Below, piece after piece: positions 23,726-30,304 of a DNA stretch of 30,405 nt. The translations under genes were made by a program, and so were the position numbers. The number at the start of each line of letters is the position of its first letter. The stretch's first letter is position 1. The stretch is taken from the NCBI GenBank assembly GCA_910584575.1, contig CAJUBG010000046.1:1-30405 (forward strand), written 5' to 3'. The DNA comes from an uncultured Dorea sp. (GTDB lineage Bacteria > Bacillota > Clostridia > Lachnospirales > Lachnospiraceae). The notes below the pieces were generated by a model. That model was not told where the DNA came from and did not search any database. It saw only the letters and a program-made list of their open reading frames with translations.

Positions 23726-24139
23726 ATGTCTATTACAGCAGAAACCGCGAAAGCACATGCGAATGATCCGGCAGTATTGTGTTGTCGGGCAGAGGGAGGC
23801 ATTACCATCGAGGCTGCGAACCTGGAGGATCCTGCAATCTTTGATGAACTGGTTGATTCCGGATTATTGAATCTGGACGGGTGTTTGACAATCGGACAGG
23901 TATTGGGGGCTAAATTAACAAAGACGAGCGATTCGCTCTGCCCATTAACCGTTGACAACGTGGAGGGCTTCAAGGACGTTGCGGAAGGGGAAGCTAAGGA
24001 AGCGGCAGAAGAAGCGGCGCCTGCGCCAGCAGCGGCAGTCGATATGAATGTACAGGGCGCGGTTACTACGGTAAAGAGTGGCAAAGTGGTCATTTCCATC
24101 AAAGAAGGAAAGGATATCTATCTGGAACTTCCCATATAG
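23726..24139 (+). CDS. Stand-alone protein resembling the N-terminal domain of D-proline reductase PrdA
   Basis: A 137-residue cytoplasmic protein. From memory of Clostridial PrdA proproteins, its opening (MSITAETAKAHANDPAVLCC), the NLEDPAIF and DSGLL stretch, CLTIGQVLGAKL, and the end (SIKEGKDIYLELPI) closely follow the first 140 or so PrdA residues, including the Ala/Glu-rich linker at about 90-107. The rest of PrdA, including the cleavage site that forms the pyruvoyl group and the catalytic part, is absent: a stop and a terminator follow. A strong GAGGAGGT precedes the ATG. No prdB or prdC is nearby. It could be a partner or regulator of reductase complexes, or a relic; function is unknown. 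Paired cysteines are at 19-20. Confidence 0.6.
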   Translation: MSITAETAKAHANDPAVLCCRAEGGITIEAANLEDPAIFDELVDSGLLNLDGCLTIGQVLGAKLTKTSDSLCPLTVDNVEGFKDVAEGEAKEAAEEAAPAPAAAVDMNVQGAVTTVKSGKVVISIKEGKDIYLELPI

Positions 24140-24157
24140 AGCCTTTTTGTTACATGA

Positions 24158-24198
24158 TTAAGGCAGAGGACTTAATACTCCTCTGCCTTAACTCTTTT
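24158..24198 (+). terminator. Terminator after the PrdA-N-like gene
   Basis: TTAAGGCAGAGGA (24158-24170) pairs perfectly with TCCTCTGCCTTAA (24179-24191), followed by CTCTTTT. The right arm doubles as the last codons of the convergent flavodoxin gene, so one hairpin may serve both directions. Confidence 0.75.
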
Positions 24199-24699
24199 CA
24201 ATATCTTTTCCACAAACACCTTCGCATGTTCTATATCAAGACTGTCGGGGTGGGTGAGCGCCTCGTCGAAGTTCCGAAGACACATGTTAATCTTTGCAGT
24301 ATTTTCTGCCGTCCGCATAGCTTCGTATTTTTGACGAATCTTATGCGGCATCTTGCCCTGACAGATAAATGCCCCCAGATATTCGTTGTCAGATTCAATC
24401 CATGCATTTGCGCTGTGCTCAATGGTGCTGTAATATTCCGGAGAATCACCCATGCCACAGGTCCCGAACAAAGCAATCCGTTTGCCGCTTAAGTCATTCA
24501 GAAAATCACTGACCACCATACTGCAGGAACCTTGATGTACGCAGAAGCCTATAAAGTAAATGCGCGCTTCCGGAATCATCTTGTCCGTCATGATGTCAAT
24601 CAAGTCTTTGGAGGTTCCGGGAAGATGGGAGAAAATCGTCGCGGCAATCTTCTTCGTGTTTCCGGATTCACTCTGATAAAGTACCAGATATTCCAGCAT
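24172..24699 (-). CDS. Flavodoxin-family protein
   Basis: A 175-residue FMN-binding electron carrier. The phosphate-binding loop YQSESGNTKKIA (residues 8-19) is complete, and later GTCGMGDSPEYY fits the flavin-stacking loop. There is no signal peptide. AGGGG lies about 10 nt upstream of the ATG. It is the last gene of a minus-strand group, 45 bp after the J-domain protein. In anaerobes such proteins replace ferredoxin or serve a dedicated reductase; no partner reductase is adjacent, so its role is open. Confidence 0.85.
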   Translation of the reverse strand: MLEYLVLYQSESGNTKKIAATIFSHLPGTSKDLIDIMTDKMIPEARIYFIGFCVHQGSCSMVVSDFLNDLSGKRIALFGTCGMGDSPEYYSTIEHSANAWIESDNEYLGAFICQGKMPHKIRQKYEAMRTAENTAKINMCLRNFDEALTHPDSLDIEHAKVFVEKILKRVKAEEY

Positions 24700-24744
24700 G
24701 GCTGTTGCCCCTTTCTTAAGATTTTATCTATGAACAAAATACGT

Positions 24745-25419
24745 TTAAATATAACCGCCAGGCATTCCGCCTCCGCCACAACAGAAGCCGCTGCCGCAGC
24801 ACATATTACAGATAATATTGGCGATGCACAGCTTCGTACACCAGTCGCCTCCGCCTGTAAATGTGGTCTGGTAAGGCCCTTGCTGCTGCTGATACCAGGT
24901 GCCGCCGCTTTCAAAACGCCGGACAAGGAATTGATACTGCATGTTATCGGGCTCTAGGCGGCAAGCCTCCTGAGCATGTTGGAGAGCAATGGCGTTATTG
25001 CCGATACCGGAGTTTGCCAGAGCGCTGTAATAGTACCAGCGGGCATTTCGCTCATGAATCCCATTCAAAAGGTTTAATGCCTCACGATAATGGCGGCTGT
25101 TGATAAAATTGAAGGCGGCCTTCATGTGAAGGTCTCCTTCCGTCTCTGCACCTCCTGGGCCTGCCTGCTGATATTGTGCATTGAAGCCACGGAAATTCCC
25201 GAAACCGCCGTAGGGGTTAGAATCCTGGTATTCCCGTTCCTGCATGATCTGTTGGTAAGCCTGCTGAACCTCCTTGAATCGGGCTTCCGCCTGATCTTTA
25301 TTGGGATTATTAATATTGGCATCCGGATGATATTTACGGCTTAAGTTCCGGTATGCCTTTTTTATATCTTCGTCAGATGCGCTCTGAGGTATACCCAGAA
25401 CGCGGTATGGATCTGTCAT
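24745..25419 (-). CDS. J-domain (DnaJ-like) protein with Cys/Gly-rich tail
   Basis: A 224-residue co-chaperone-like protein. The J-domain spans residues 1-62 with the DnaK-stimulating HPD at 31-33 (RKYHPDANINN). A Gly/Gln-rich linker follows, then a TPR-like helical part (about 96-160). The last 35 residues hold seven cysteines with glycines (WCTKLC, CNMCC, FCCGGGG), unlike the CxxCxGxG repeats of true DnaJ. AGGAG precedes the ATG, which overlaps the stop of the DUF5685 gene by 4 bp (ATGA), so the two are translated together. It probably recruits Hsp70 to a client tied to DUF5685; that link is inference. Confidence 0.88.
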   Translation of the reverse strand: MTDPYRVLGIPQSASDEDIKKAYRNLSRKYHPDANINNPNKDQAEARFKEVQQAYQQIMQEREYQDSNPYGGFGNFRGFNAQYQQAGPGGAETEGDLHMKAAFNFINSRHYREALNLLNGIHERNARWYYYSALANSGIGNNAIALQHAQEACRLEPDNMQYQFLVRRFESGGTWYQQQQGPYQTTFTGGGDWCTKLCIANIICNMCCGSGFCCGGGGMPGGYI

Positions 25420-26279
25420 TTTTCTTCTCCTGAATCTGAATTATTATCATCTGCGGCGCGCATTTTTTCGCTGATTTGCGTGTAACGGCACCAAACACCA
25501 GAATATAGTATATTACGAAGAATGTCAGTATGCAAGAGTATTGGCAGTTTTTCAAATTCACGGGAACATTCTGCCATCATCATTGTCAAAAGCTTCCGGC
25601 AGTTATCTGAAAAGAATGGGTCGTTCTGATACGCTTCTTTGAAAGGATTGTAATTACCGGACTGAATATCCTTTTCTACATCCTCGTAGGCATCCATCAG
25701 GTAAATGAATTTACCCAGGAAAAAACCAATCCTCCGAAGGGAAGCCTCCCACTCGTCTTTGCGGTATGCAAACAGCTCTGCCATGATATTTCCGAATAAC
25801 CCTGCCATCAGGTCAATGTTCTGCTCGTTTTTTTTCTCTAATGCAGACAAACGTTTTAAATTGGAGGAAACGGCGGCAATTTTGGAGGGATACTGTCTCT
25901 GAATCTCCCTCATCTTGGGAGTCAAAAGCCTTGCCGCAATATATCCCCTCCGCCTGTGGTCGTCCTCCCAATCGTCTTTGCACTTATAGTAGGATAAAAT
26001 GAGGTTGACAGCGGCGGCATATTCTGTGTATTTGTTCGTCCTGGCAGTATGTTTTTCCAGAGGGTGCGCAATGCAGTTCACCACTTCTTTCCTGGTTTCC
26101 GGTTCATAGAGTCCGGTTAAGAGCACGATTAAAAATGTCATGTCAAAGGACAGCGTCACCTGTCCGCGGATGCCGTAACGCTCTTTCAGGCATTTACACA
26201 GGCCGCAGTAGTAGGAGTGGTACATGTCGTAATCCTTGAATTTCATCTCTGCTTTATTGATTGCAATATATCCAAACAT
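25416..26279 (-). CDS. DUF5685-family protein
   Basis: A 287-residue, mostly helical protein with the DUF5685 opening (FKDYDMYHSYYCGLCKCLKERYG). No function is established to my knowledge. Two acidic motifs stand out: KCKDDWEDD (Asp102, 103, 106, 107) and YLMDAYEDVEKDIQSGNY (Asp196, 200, 204). Both resemble the two Mg-diphosphate-binding motifs of squalene/phytoene synthases (FCRxxDDxxD and DVxEDxxxGRxYLP). GAGG is 7 nt upstream of the ATG. It lies 13 bp after the zinc-ribbon membrane protein and overlaps the J-domain gene by 4 bp, forming a tight operon. The isoprenoid-synthase-like fold is my hypothesis. Confidence 0.75.
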   Translation of the reverse strand: MFGYIAINKAEMKFKDYDMYHSYYCGLCKCLKERYGIRGQVTLSFDMTFLIVLLTGLYEPETRKEVVNCIAHPLEKHTARTNKYTEYAAAVNLILSYYKCKDDWEDDHRRRGYIAARLLTPKMREIQRQYPSKIAAVSSNLKRLSALEKKNEQNIDLMAGLFGNIMAELFAYRKDEWEASLRRIGFFLGKFIYLMDAYEDVEKDIQSGNYNPFKEAYQNDPFFSDNCRKLLTMMMAECSREFEKLPILLHTDILRNILYSGVWCRYTQISEKMRAADDNNSDSGEEK

Positions 26280-26292
26280 CAGAAACCTCGTC

Positions 26293-26688
26293 CTAGCTGT
26301 TTTTGATAAATGTGGAGTTACACTTCGGGCAACGAATCTCTATCCGTCCTTTGCCCCGCGGAATACGAATCTTCTGACGGCAGGTCGGGCACTTGTAGAT
26401 ATGGTGAGTCTTGCGCTGTACCATCAGGTTTTTCTGTTTGTAAATAGCAGTCCTAAGCTTGTAAGTCCGATTCAGATACCATTGGTTTTCCGAAGAACGC
26501 TTGTAAATATTCCTGGAAAACATCCGAAAATAGGAATAAATGATACATGCCCAGGACAAAAGGGACAAAATCATGCTGTTGTTCCATCCGGCCAGAATCA
26601 TGGTGACAAGTCCGGCAATGATGGTAAATTTACCCAAGGAATCCATTCCATAACGACCATACATAAATCGAATTAATTTTTCTTTCAC
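26293..26688 (-). CDS. Zinc-ribbon membrane protein
   Basis: A 131-residue protein with two predicted membrane helices (about 20-34 and 38-55) and a C-terminal zinc ribbon of four cysteines (Cys100, 103, 120, 123; YKCPTC and IRCPKC). The segment RFMYGRYGMDSLGKF opens a small, uncharacterised Clostridial family. I choose a GTG start at 26688 because AGGAGG lies 9 nt upstream and the promoter TSS (about 26710) falls after the ATG at 26721. First gene of the operon with DUF5685 and the J-domain gene. Function unknown; the ribbon could bind nucleic acid or protein partners at the membrane. Confidence 0.7.
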   Translation of the reverse strand: MKEKLIRFMYGRYGMDSLGKFTIIAGLVTMILAGWNNSMILSLLSWACIIYSYFRMFSRNIYKRSSENQWYLNRTYKLRTAIYKQKNLMVQRKTHHIYKCPTCRQKIRIPRGKGRIEIRCPKCNSTFIKNS

Positions 26689-26716
26689 GTATATCAACCT
26701 CCTAAATATATGTTCA

Positions 26717-26744
26717 ATCATACGCTGTATAGTGGGAAAGTCAA
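26717..26744 (-). promoter_or_regulatory. Promoter of the zinc-ribbon/DUF5685/J-domain operon
   Basis: On the minus strand TTGACT (26739-26744), a 16-bp spacer and TATGAT (26717-26722). It has good matches to consensus and sets the operon start. Confidence 0.6.
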
Positions 26745-26816
26745 TAAATTACAGATAAAAAATATATAAAGTTTTTAATCCAAAGTTCTGAAATGCTTTC
26801 ATAGAGGGCTGGTTCG

Positions 26817-26825
26817 TGATATAAT
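26817..26825 (+). promoter_or_regulatory. Extended -10 promoter of the desulfidase-sortase operon
   Basis: TGATATAAT is a perfect extended -10 (TGnTATAAT). The upstream -35 (TTTCAT at 26797-26802, 17-bp spacer) is weak, which extended -10 promoters tolerate. Confidence 0.5.
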
Positions 26826-26860
26826 ATGCTATCAGAGAAAAGAGCGAAAGAGTGAAAGTG

Positions 26861-28171
26861 ATGAAGGAATTAACCAGATTAATCAAAGAAGATATGAAGC
26901 CTGCTCTTGGAGTTACGGAACCAGGGGCTATCGCCTTTGCGGTTGCAAGCGCAGTCTCCCATGTGGAGGGAGAGCTTCGGAAGGTACGGGTGGCATTGAA
27001 CTCCGGCATGTATAAGAATGCTTATACATGTGGAATCCCTAATTCCTCTAATTTTGGCAATCTGTATGCAGCGGCGTTGGGCGCACTGGCGACAGATGCG
27101 AAAAAAGGGCTGGAATCGCTTGCCGATATTACGCCTGAGGAGGATGCGAGGGCGGCCAGGATGGTGGAGATGGGGCTGGTAGAGGCGGTGCTTGACCATA
27201 TAGGCTCAGAGATTACCATAGATGCAACGGTGGAGACAGAACAGGATTGCTGTACTGTACATATTCGGGGCAGCCATACCAATATTGTTTCCATAGAGAA
27301 GAATGGCGAGGAGATTTACGGGGATGGAACGTATTTGCAGGAGGTAAAAGACGAAGCCGCAGGAGACGCCTTAGAGTCAAATGAGCTACCTGTTGTGCAT
27401 CAGTATTCCCTGAAGGATATTTTGAATTATGTCAGGGAAGTCCCAGAGGAGGAGATTTCGTTTATCAGAGAGGCATTTTCCATGAACACAGAGCTTTTGG
27501 AGGAAGGGCTTGCATCTGAACGGGCAACGATTACAAAATGTCTGCTGAAAGAAAACGGAGGCAGCATTTTCTCAAAGGATGTGTTGAGAACGGCTCAGCT
27601 ATTGTGTAACGGGGCGATTGAAGCAAGGGTGCTTGGGCTTGGAAGGCCGGCGATGAGTATTACCGGAAGCGGGGCGCATGGTATTATTGCAACAATGCCT
27701 TTGCTGGCGCAGTATAAGGTTGAGGGAGACGGGATGGAGGAGGCGCGTCTTTGGCGCGCGGCAGCCCTTAGCTATCTGATTACCATGTATATCAAGGAGT
27801 ATTCCGGAAGATTATCTGCGTTCTGCGGGTGCGGCATTGCGGCAGGAACAGGGATGGCGTGCGGCCTTGCATTCATGAAGGGTGCGGACGAGGACGCGGT
27901 TGACAGAGTGATTCGGAATATGGCAAGCGGACTCACCGGAATGATTTGCGACGGAGGAAATCATGGCTGTGCAATGAAAGGAATTGTGGCCGTAGATGCG
28001 GCGTTCCGTGCCGTAAATATGGCGCTTTCGGGGGTGAGTATCGAGAGTATACATGGAATCAACGGGAGAACGCCAGAGGATACCATGCGCCACATGGGGA
28101 TGATTGCATCTCCGGGCATGGTAGGAACAGAAAAAACGATTGTGGAGATTATGGAGTATAAGTTTAAGTAG
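26861..28171 (+). CDS. L-cysteine desulfidase/UPF0597-family protein
   Basis: A 436-residue cytoplasmic protein of the UPF0597 family, related to L-serine dehydratase alpha chain and archaeal/bacterial L-cysteine desulfidase, which releases sulfide, pyruvate and ammonia. Signatures: ALGVTEPGAIAFAVA near the start, CGCGIAAGTGMACG (Cys322, 324, 334) and ICDGGNHGCAMK (Cys363, Cys370). The usual GCTEP cysteine is Val18 (codon GTT), so one of the expected iron-sulfur ligands is missing. The start is uncertain: ATG at 26861 or GTG at 26852, both with a weak ribosome site. First gene of an operon with class B sortase and DUF951. Enzyme activity is inference. Confidence 0.8.
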   Translation: MKELTRLIKEDMKPALGVTEPGAIAFAVASAVSHVEGELRKVRVALNSGMYKNAYTCGIPNSSNFGNLYAAALGALATDAKKGLESLADITPEEDARAARMVEMGLVEAVLDHIGSEITIDATVETEQDCCTVHIRGSHTNIVSIEKNGEEIYGDGTYLQEVKDEAAGDALESNELPVVHQYSLKDILNYVREVPEEEISFIREAFSMNTELLEEGLASERATITKCLLKENGGSIFSKDVLRTAQLLCNGAIEARVLGLGRPAMSITGSGAHGIIATMPLLAQYKVEGDGMEEARLWRAAALSYLITMYIKEYSGRLSAFCGCGIAAGTGMACGLAFMKGADEDAVDRVIRNMASGLTGMICDGGNHGCAMKGIVAVDAAFRAVNMALSGVSIESIHGINGRTPEDTMRHMGMIASPGMVGTEKTIVEIMEYKFK

Positions 28172-28182
28172 AGGGGCAGAAT

Positions 28183-29151
28183 ATGGAAGAAATTAAAAAC
28201 GGCAGAAGGCCGGACGGCAAGAGTATTTCCAAGCGGCGTCCGGATGGGAAAAGTATCCGAAAGAGCAGCGCAGGTAAGAGGCCGGCACAGGATGAGGGAA
28301 TCCGCCGTGGGAGTGCCGGTAAAGCAGACGGCAGGAGTATGAGAAGCCGAAGTGCAGGCGGACGGACGCCGGAGGGCAGAAGCGCCGGCCACAGGGGACG
28401 AAGGAAAAAGAAGAAGCAGAGGAACAGTCTGGTGACTAATGTGATTTTGGTTATAGCTGCATTCGTGTTCTGTATATCTGCTTTTCAGTTGATTAAGATT
28501 GGCAAGGGCTACTATGACGGCAGAAGCGAGTATGAAAAGATCCGAGAGCTTGCTATTGAGGAAAACAAAGACGGAGGGCCGAAATATAAGGTGAATTTTG
28601 ACGAGCTGCTTGCGCTGAATCCGGACACAATCGCCTGGCTGAGATTCGACCCAGAGCCGGCAATCATCAATTATCCTGTTGTGCAGGGAAAGGATAATGA
28701 GGAATATCTGCACAAGACATTTTCCGCAAATGAAAATACCCTGGGAACCATTTTCCTGAATGTGGATAATAATACGAATTTCCTGGATGAAAATTCGATT
28801 CTGTACGGGCATTATATGAATGACGGCTCTATGTTCCGGCATTTGGAGGATTATAAAGACAAGGCGTTCTGGGAGGCGAACCCGTATTTTTATATCTACA
28901 CGCCGGACGGGCAGGAGTTGGTCTATCATATCTATTCTGTGGGAGAGGTGCTGGATACTTCTGATACGTATCTGACGGATTTCCCAACCAATGATGATTA
29001 CCAGAAGTTCCTGAACATGACGAAGGAGGTGGCAATGTATGACACCGGAATTGAGGTGACGACAGGCGACACCATTGTTACGCTGTCCACCTGTACCAGT
29101 GCGAATAATGACCACAGGTTTGTAGTCCGAGGCGTGAAAGTAAAGGAGTAA
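28183..29151 (+). CDS. Class B sortase
   Basis: A 322-residue membrane-anchored transpeptidase that joins surface proteins to the peptidoglycan cross-bridge. The catalytic residues are His210 (ILYGHYMNDGS), Cys304 (TLSTCTSANND) and Arg312 (HRFVVRG). The single membrane helix is at about 82-104. The preceding 80 residues are very basic with repeated units (RPDGKS twice, then SAGKRP, SAGKAD, SAGGRT, SAGHRG) and must be cytoplasmic; an N-terminus this long is unusual for SrtB. GAGGGG precedes the ATG, 11 bp after the desulfidase-like gene. The SPKTG surface protein 4.6 kb upstream is a likely substrate, as C. difficile SrtB accepts (S/P)PxTG. Confidence 0.93.
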   Translation: MEEIKNGRRPDGKSISKRRPDGKSIRKSSAGKRPAQDEGIRRGSAGKADGRSMRSRSAGGRTPEGRSAGHRGRRKKKKQRNSLVTNVILVIAAFVFCISAFQLIKIGKGYYDGRSEYEKIRELAIEENKDGGPKYKVNFDELLALNPDTIAWLRFDPEPAIINYPVVQGKDNEEYLHKTFSANENTLGTIFLNVDNNTNFLDENSILYGHYMNDGSMFRHLEDYKDKAFWEANPYFYIYTPDGQELVYHIYSVGEVLDTSDTYLTDFPTNDDYQKFLNMTKEVAMYDTGIEVTTGDTIVTLSTCTSANNDHRFVVRGVKVKE

Positions 29152-29154
29152 TTC

Positions 29155-29349
29155 ATGAGAAATGATTATGTATATGAGGTCGGGGATATTGTAACGCTGA
29201 AAAAGCAGCATCCATGCGGCAGTAAGGAGTGGGAGATTTTGAGAGTCGGGGCGGATTTCCGTCTGAAATGTCTGGGGTGCAGCCATCAGATTATGATTTC
29301 CCGTAAGCTCGTGGAAAAAAACACGAAGGATTTACGGAAAAAGGCTTGA
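29155..29349 (+). CDS. DUF951-family protein
   Basis: A 64-residue protein with the DUF951 pattern: VGDIVTLKKQHPCGSKEWEILRVGADFRLKCLGC, then MISRKLVEK. The paired cysteines (PCG and CLGC) suggest metal binding. It starts three bases after the sortase stop, with AAGGAG inside the sortase end, so it is translated with that operon. DUF951 genes often sit beside rpsF/ssb or ychF in Firmicutes. Function unknown. Confidence 0.88.
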   Translation: MRNDYVYEVGDIVTLKKQHPCGSKEWEILRVGADFRLKCLGCSHQIMISRKLVEKNTKDLRKKA

Positions 29350-29374
29350 AACAAGCCCAGGATTATGATATCAT
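29346..29374 (+). promoter_or_regulatory. Likely promoter of the rpsF-ssb-rpsR operon
   Basis: TTGAAA (29346-29351), a 17-bp spacer and TATCAT (29369-29374), starting at the stop codon of DUF951. TACAAT at 29387-29392 could be an alternative -10 but lacks a good -35. Confidence 0.45.
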
Positions 29375-29394
29375 AGTAATCCGTGATACAATGA

Positions 29395-29418
29395 ATCTGC
29401 CAATTACAGACGGCAGAT
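29395..29418 (+). promoter_or_regulatory. Hairpin in the rpsF leader
   Basis: ATCTGCC (29395-29401) and GGCAGAT (29412-29418) form a perfect 7-bp stem with a 10-nt loop, 61 nt upstream of rpsF in a roughly 100-nt leader. S6:S18 autoregulatory leaders are known upstream of rpsF in many bacteria; I could not confirm the conserved S6:S18 binding motif here. Confidence 0.35.
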
Positions 29419-29479
29419 ATCCTTGCTCGTGAATCATGATGACGCGGGCCAAAAGACCAGAAGGAGGTGCAGAGACGAC

Positions 29480-29767
29480 ATGAACAAATATGAATTAGCT
29501 GTTGTTGTCAGTGCAAAGATCGAAGATGACGAGAGAGCACAGGTAGTCGAGAAGGTGAAAGCGTTAGTAGAGCGCTTCGGCGGCCAGATCTCTGATGTCG
29601 ATGAATGGGGTAAGAGAAGATTAGCTTACGAGATTCAGAAGATGAGAGAAGCATACTACTATTTCATCCACTTCGATGCTGAAGCTGATGTTCCGGGCGA
29701 GATTGAACAGAGAATCCGCATTATGGACAACGTAATCAGGTATTTATGCGTTAGACAGGAAGCATAG
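29480..29767 (+). CDS. rpsF: 30S ribosomal protein bS6
   Basis: A 95-residue ribosomal protein, complete, with the S6 pattern MNKYELAVVVSAKIEDDERA, GGQISDVDEWGKRRLAYEI and AYYYFIHFDAE, ending RIMDNVIRYLCVRQ. It binds bS18 on the platform of the small subunit. AGGAGGT lies 11 nt upstream of the ATG at 29480. It opens the conserved rpsF-ssb-rpsR operon; an autoregulatory leader is likely. Confidence 0.97.
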   Translation: MNKYELAVVVSAKIEDDERAQVVEKVKALVERFGGQISDVDEWGKRRLAYEIQKMREAYYYFIHFDAEADVPGEIEQRIRIMDNVIRYLCVRQEA

Positions 29768-29788
29768 GCAGGAAGTAGAGGTAATTAT

Positions 29789-30241
29789 ATGAATAAAGTA
29801 ATTTTGATGGGACGCTTAACAAGAGATCCGGAAGTGAGATACTCTCAGGGAGAGAACTCATTGGCAATCGCAAGATACACCCTTGCCGTTGACCGCAGGT
29901 TCAAGAGGGATGGGGAGGCGACTGCTGACTTTATCAACTGCGTGGCATTTGGGAAAGCGGCTGAGCATGCCGAGAGATTTTACCGTCAGGGGCTTAAGGT
30001 CGTAATCACAGGAAGGATTCAGACAGGAAGCTATACGAACAAGGACGGCGTGAAGGTCTACACAACAGAGGTTGTGGTGGAGGAACAGGAGTTCGCTGAG
30101 AGTAAGGCGGTGAGCGACGCCAATGCCGGAGGTTTCCGTTCAGCGCCATCACCGGCACCAGCGCCGGCTCCCGCAGCGGATGCAGGTGACGGCTTCATGA
30201 ATATTCCGGATGGAATTGATGAAGAATTACCATTTAGTTAG
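29789..30241 (+). CDS. ssb: Single-stranded DNA-binding protein
   Basis: A 150-residue SSB. The OB-fold covers about 1-108 (MNKVILMGRLTRDPEVRYSQ, FINCVAFGKAAEHAERFYRQ, GRIQTGSYTNKDGVKVYTTE). A flexible Ala/Pro-rich linker follows, and the acidic C-terminal tip DEELPFS is the docking site for replication and repair proteins. It lies 21 bp after rpsF in the standard Firmicute order. Housekeeping SSB, not an element copy, judging by the operon context. Confidence 0.96.
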   Translation: MNKVILMGRLTRDPEVRYSQGENSLAIARYTLAVDRRFKRDGEATADFINCVAFGKAAEHAERFYRQGLKVVITGRIQTGSYTNKDGVKVYTTEVVVEEQEFAESKAVSDANAGGFRSAPSPAPAPAPAADAGDGFMNIPDGIDEELPFS

Positions 30242-30304
30242 GCGCGAAGCGGCGTACAAGCGATGTGCAGGCTTCGGTGAATATGAGATAAGGAGGTAAT
30301 GACC

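Noticed and set aside
27961..29286. 441-codon open frame antisense to desulfidase/sortase genes
   Set aside because: It crosses several well-supported plus-strand genes, and its His/Ile/Arg-rich composition is typical of antisense translation.
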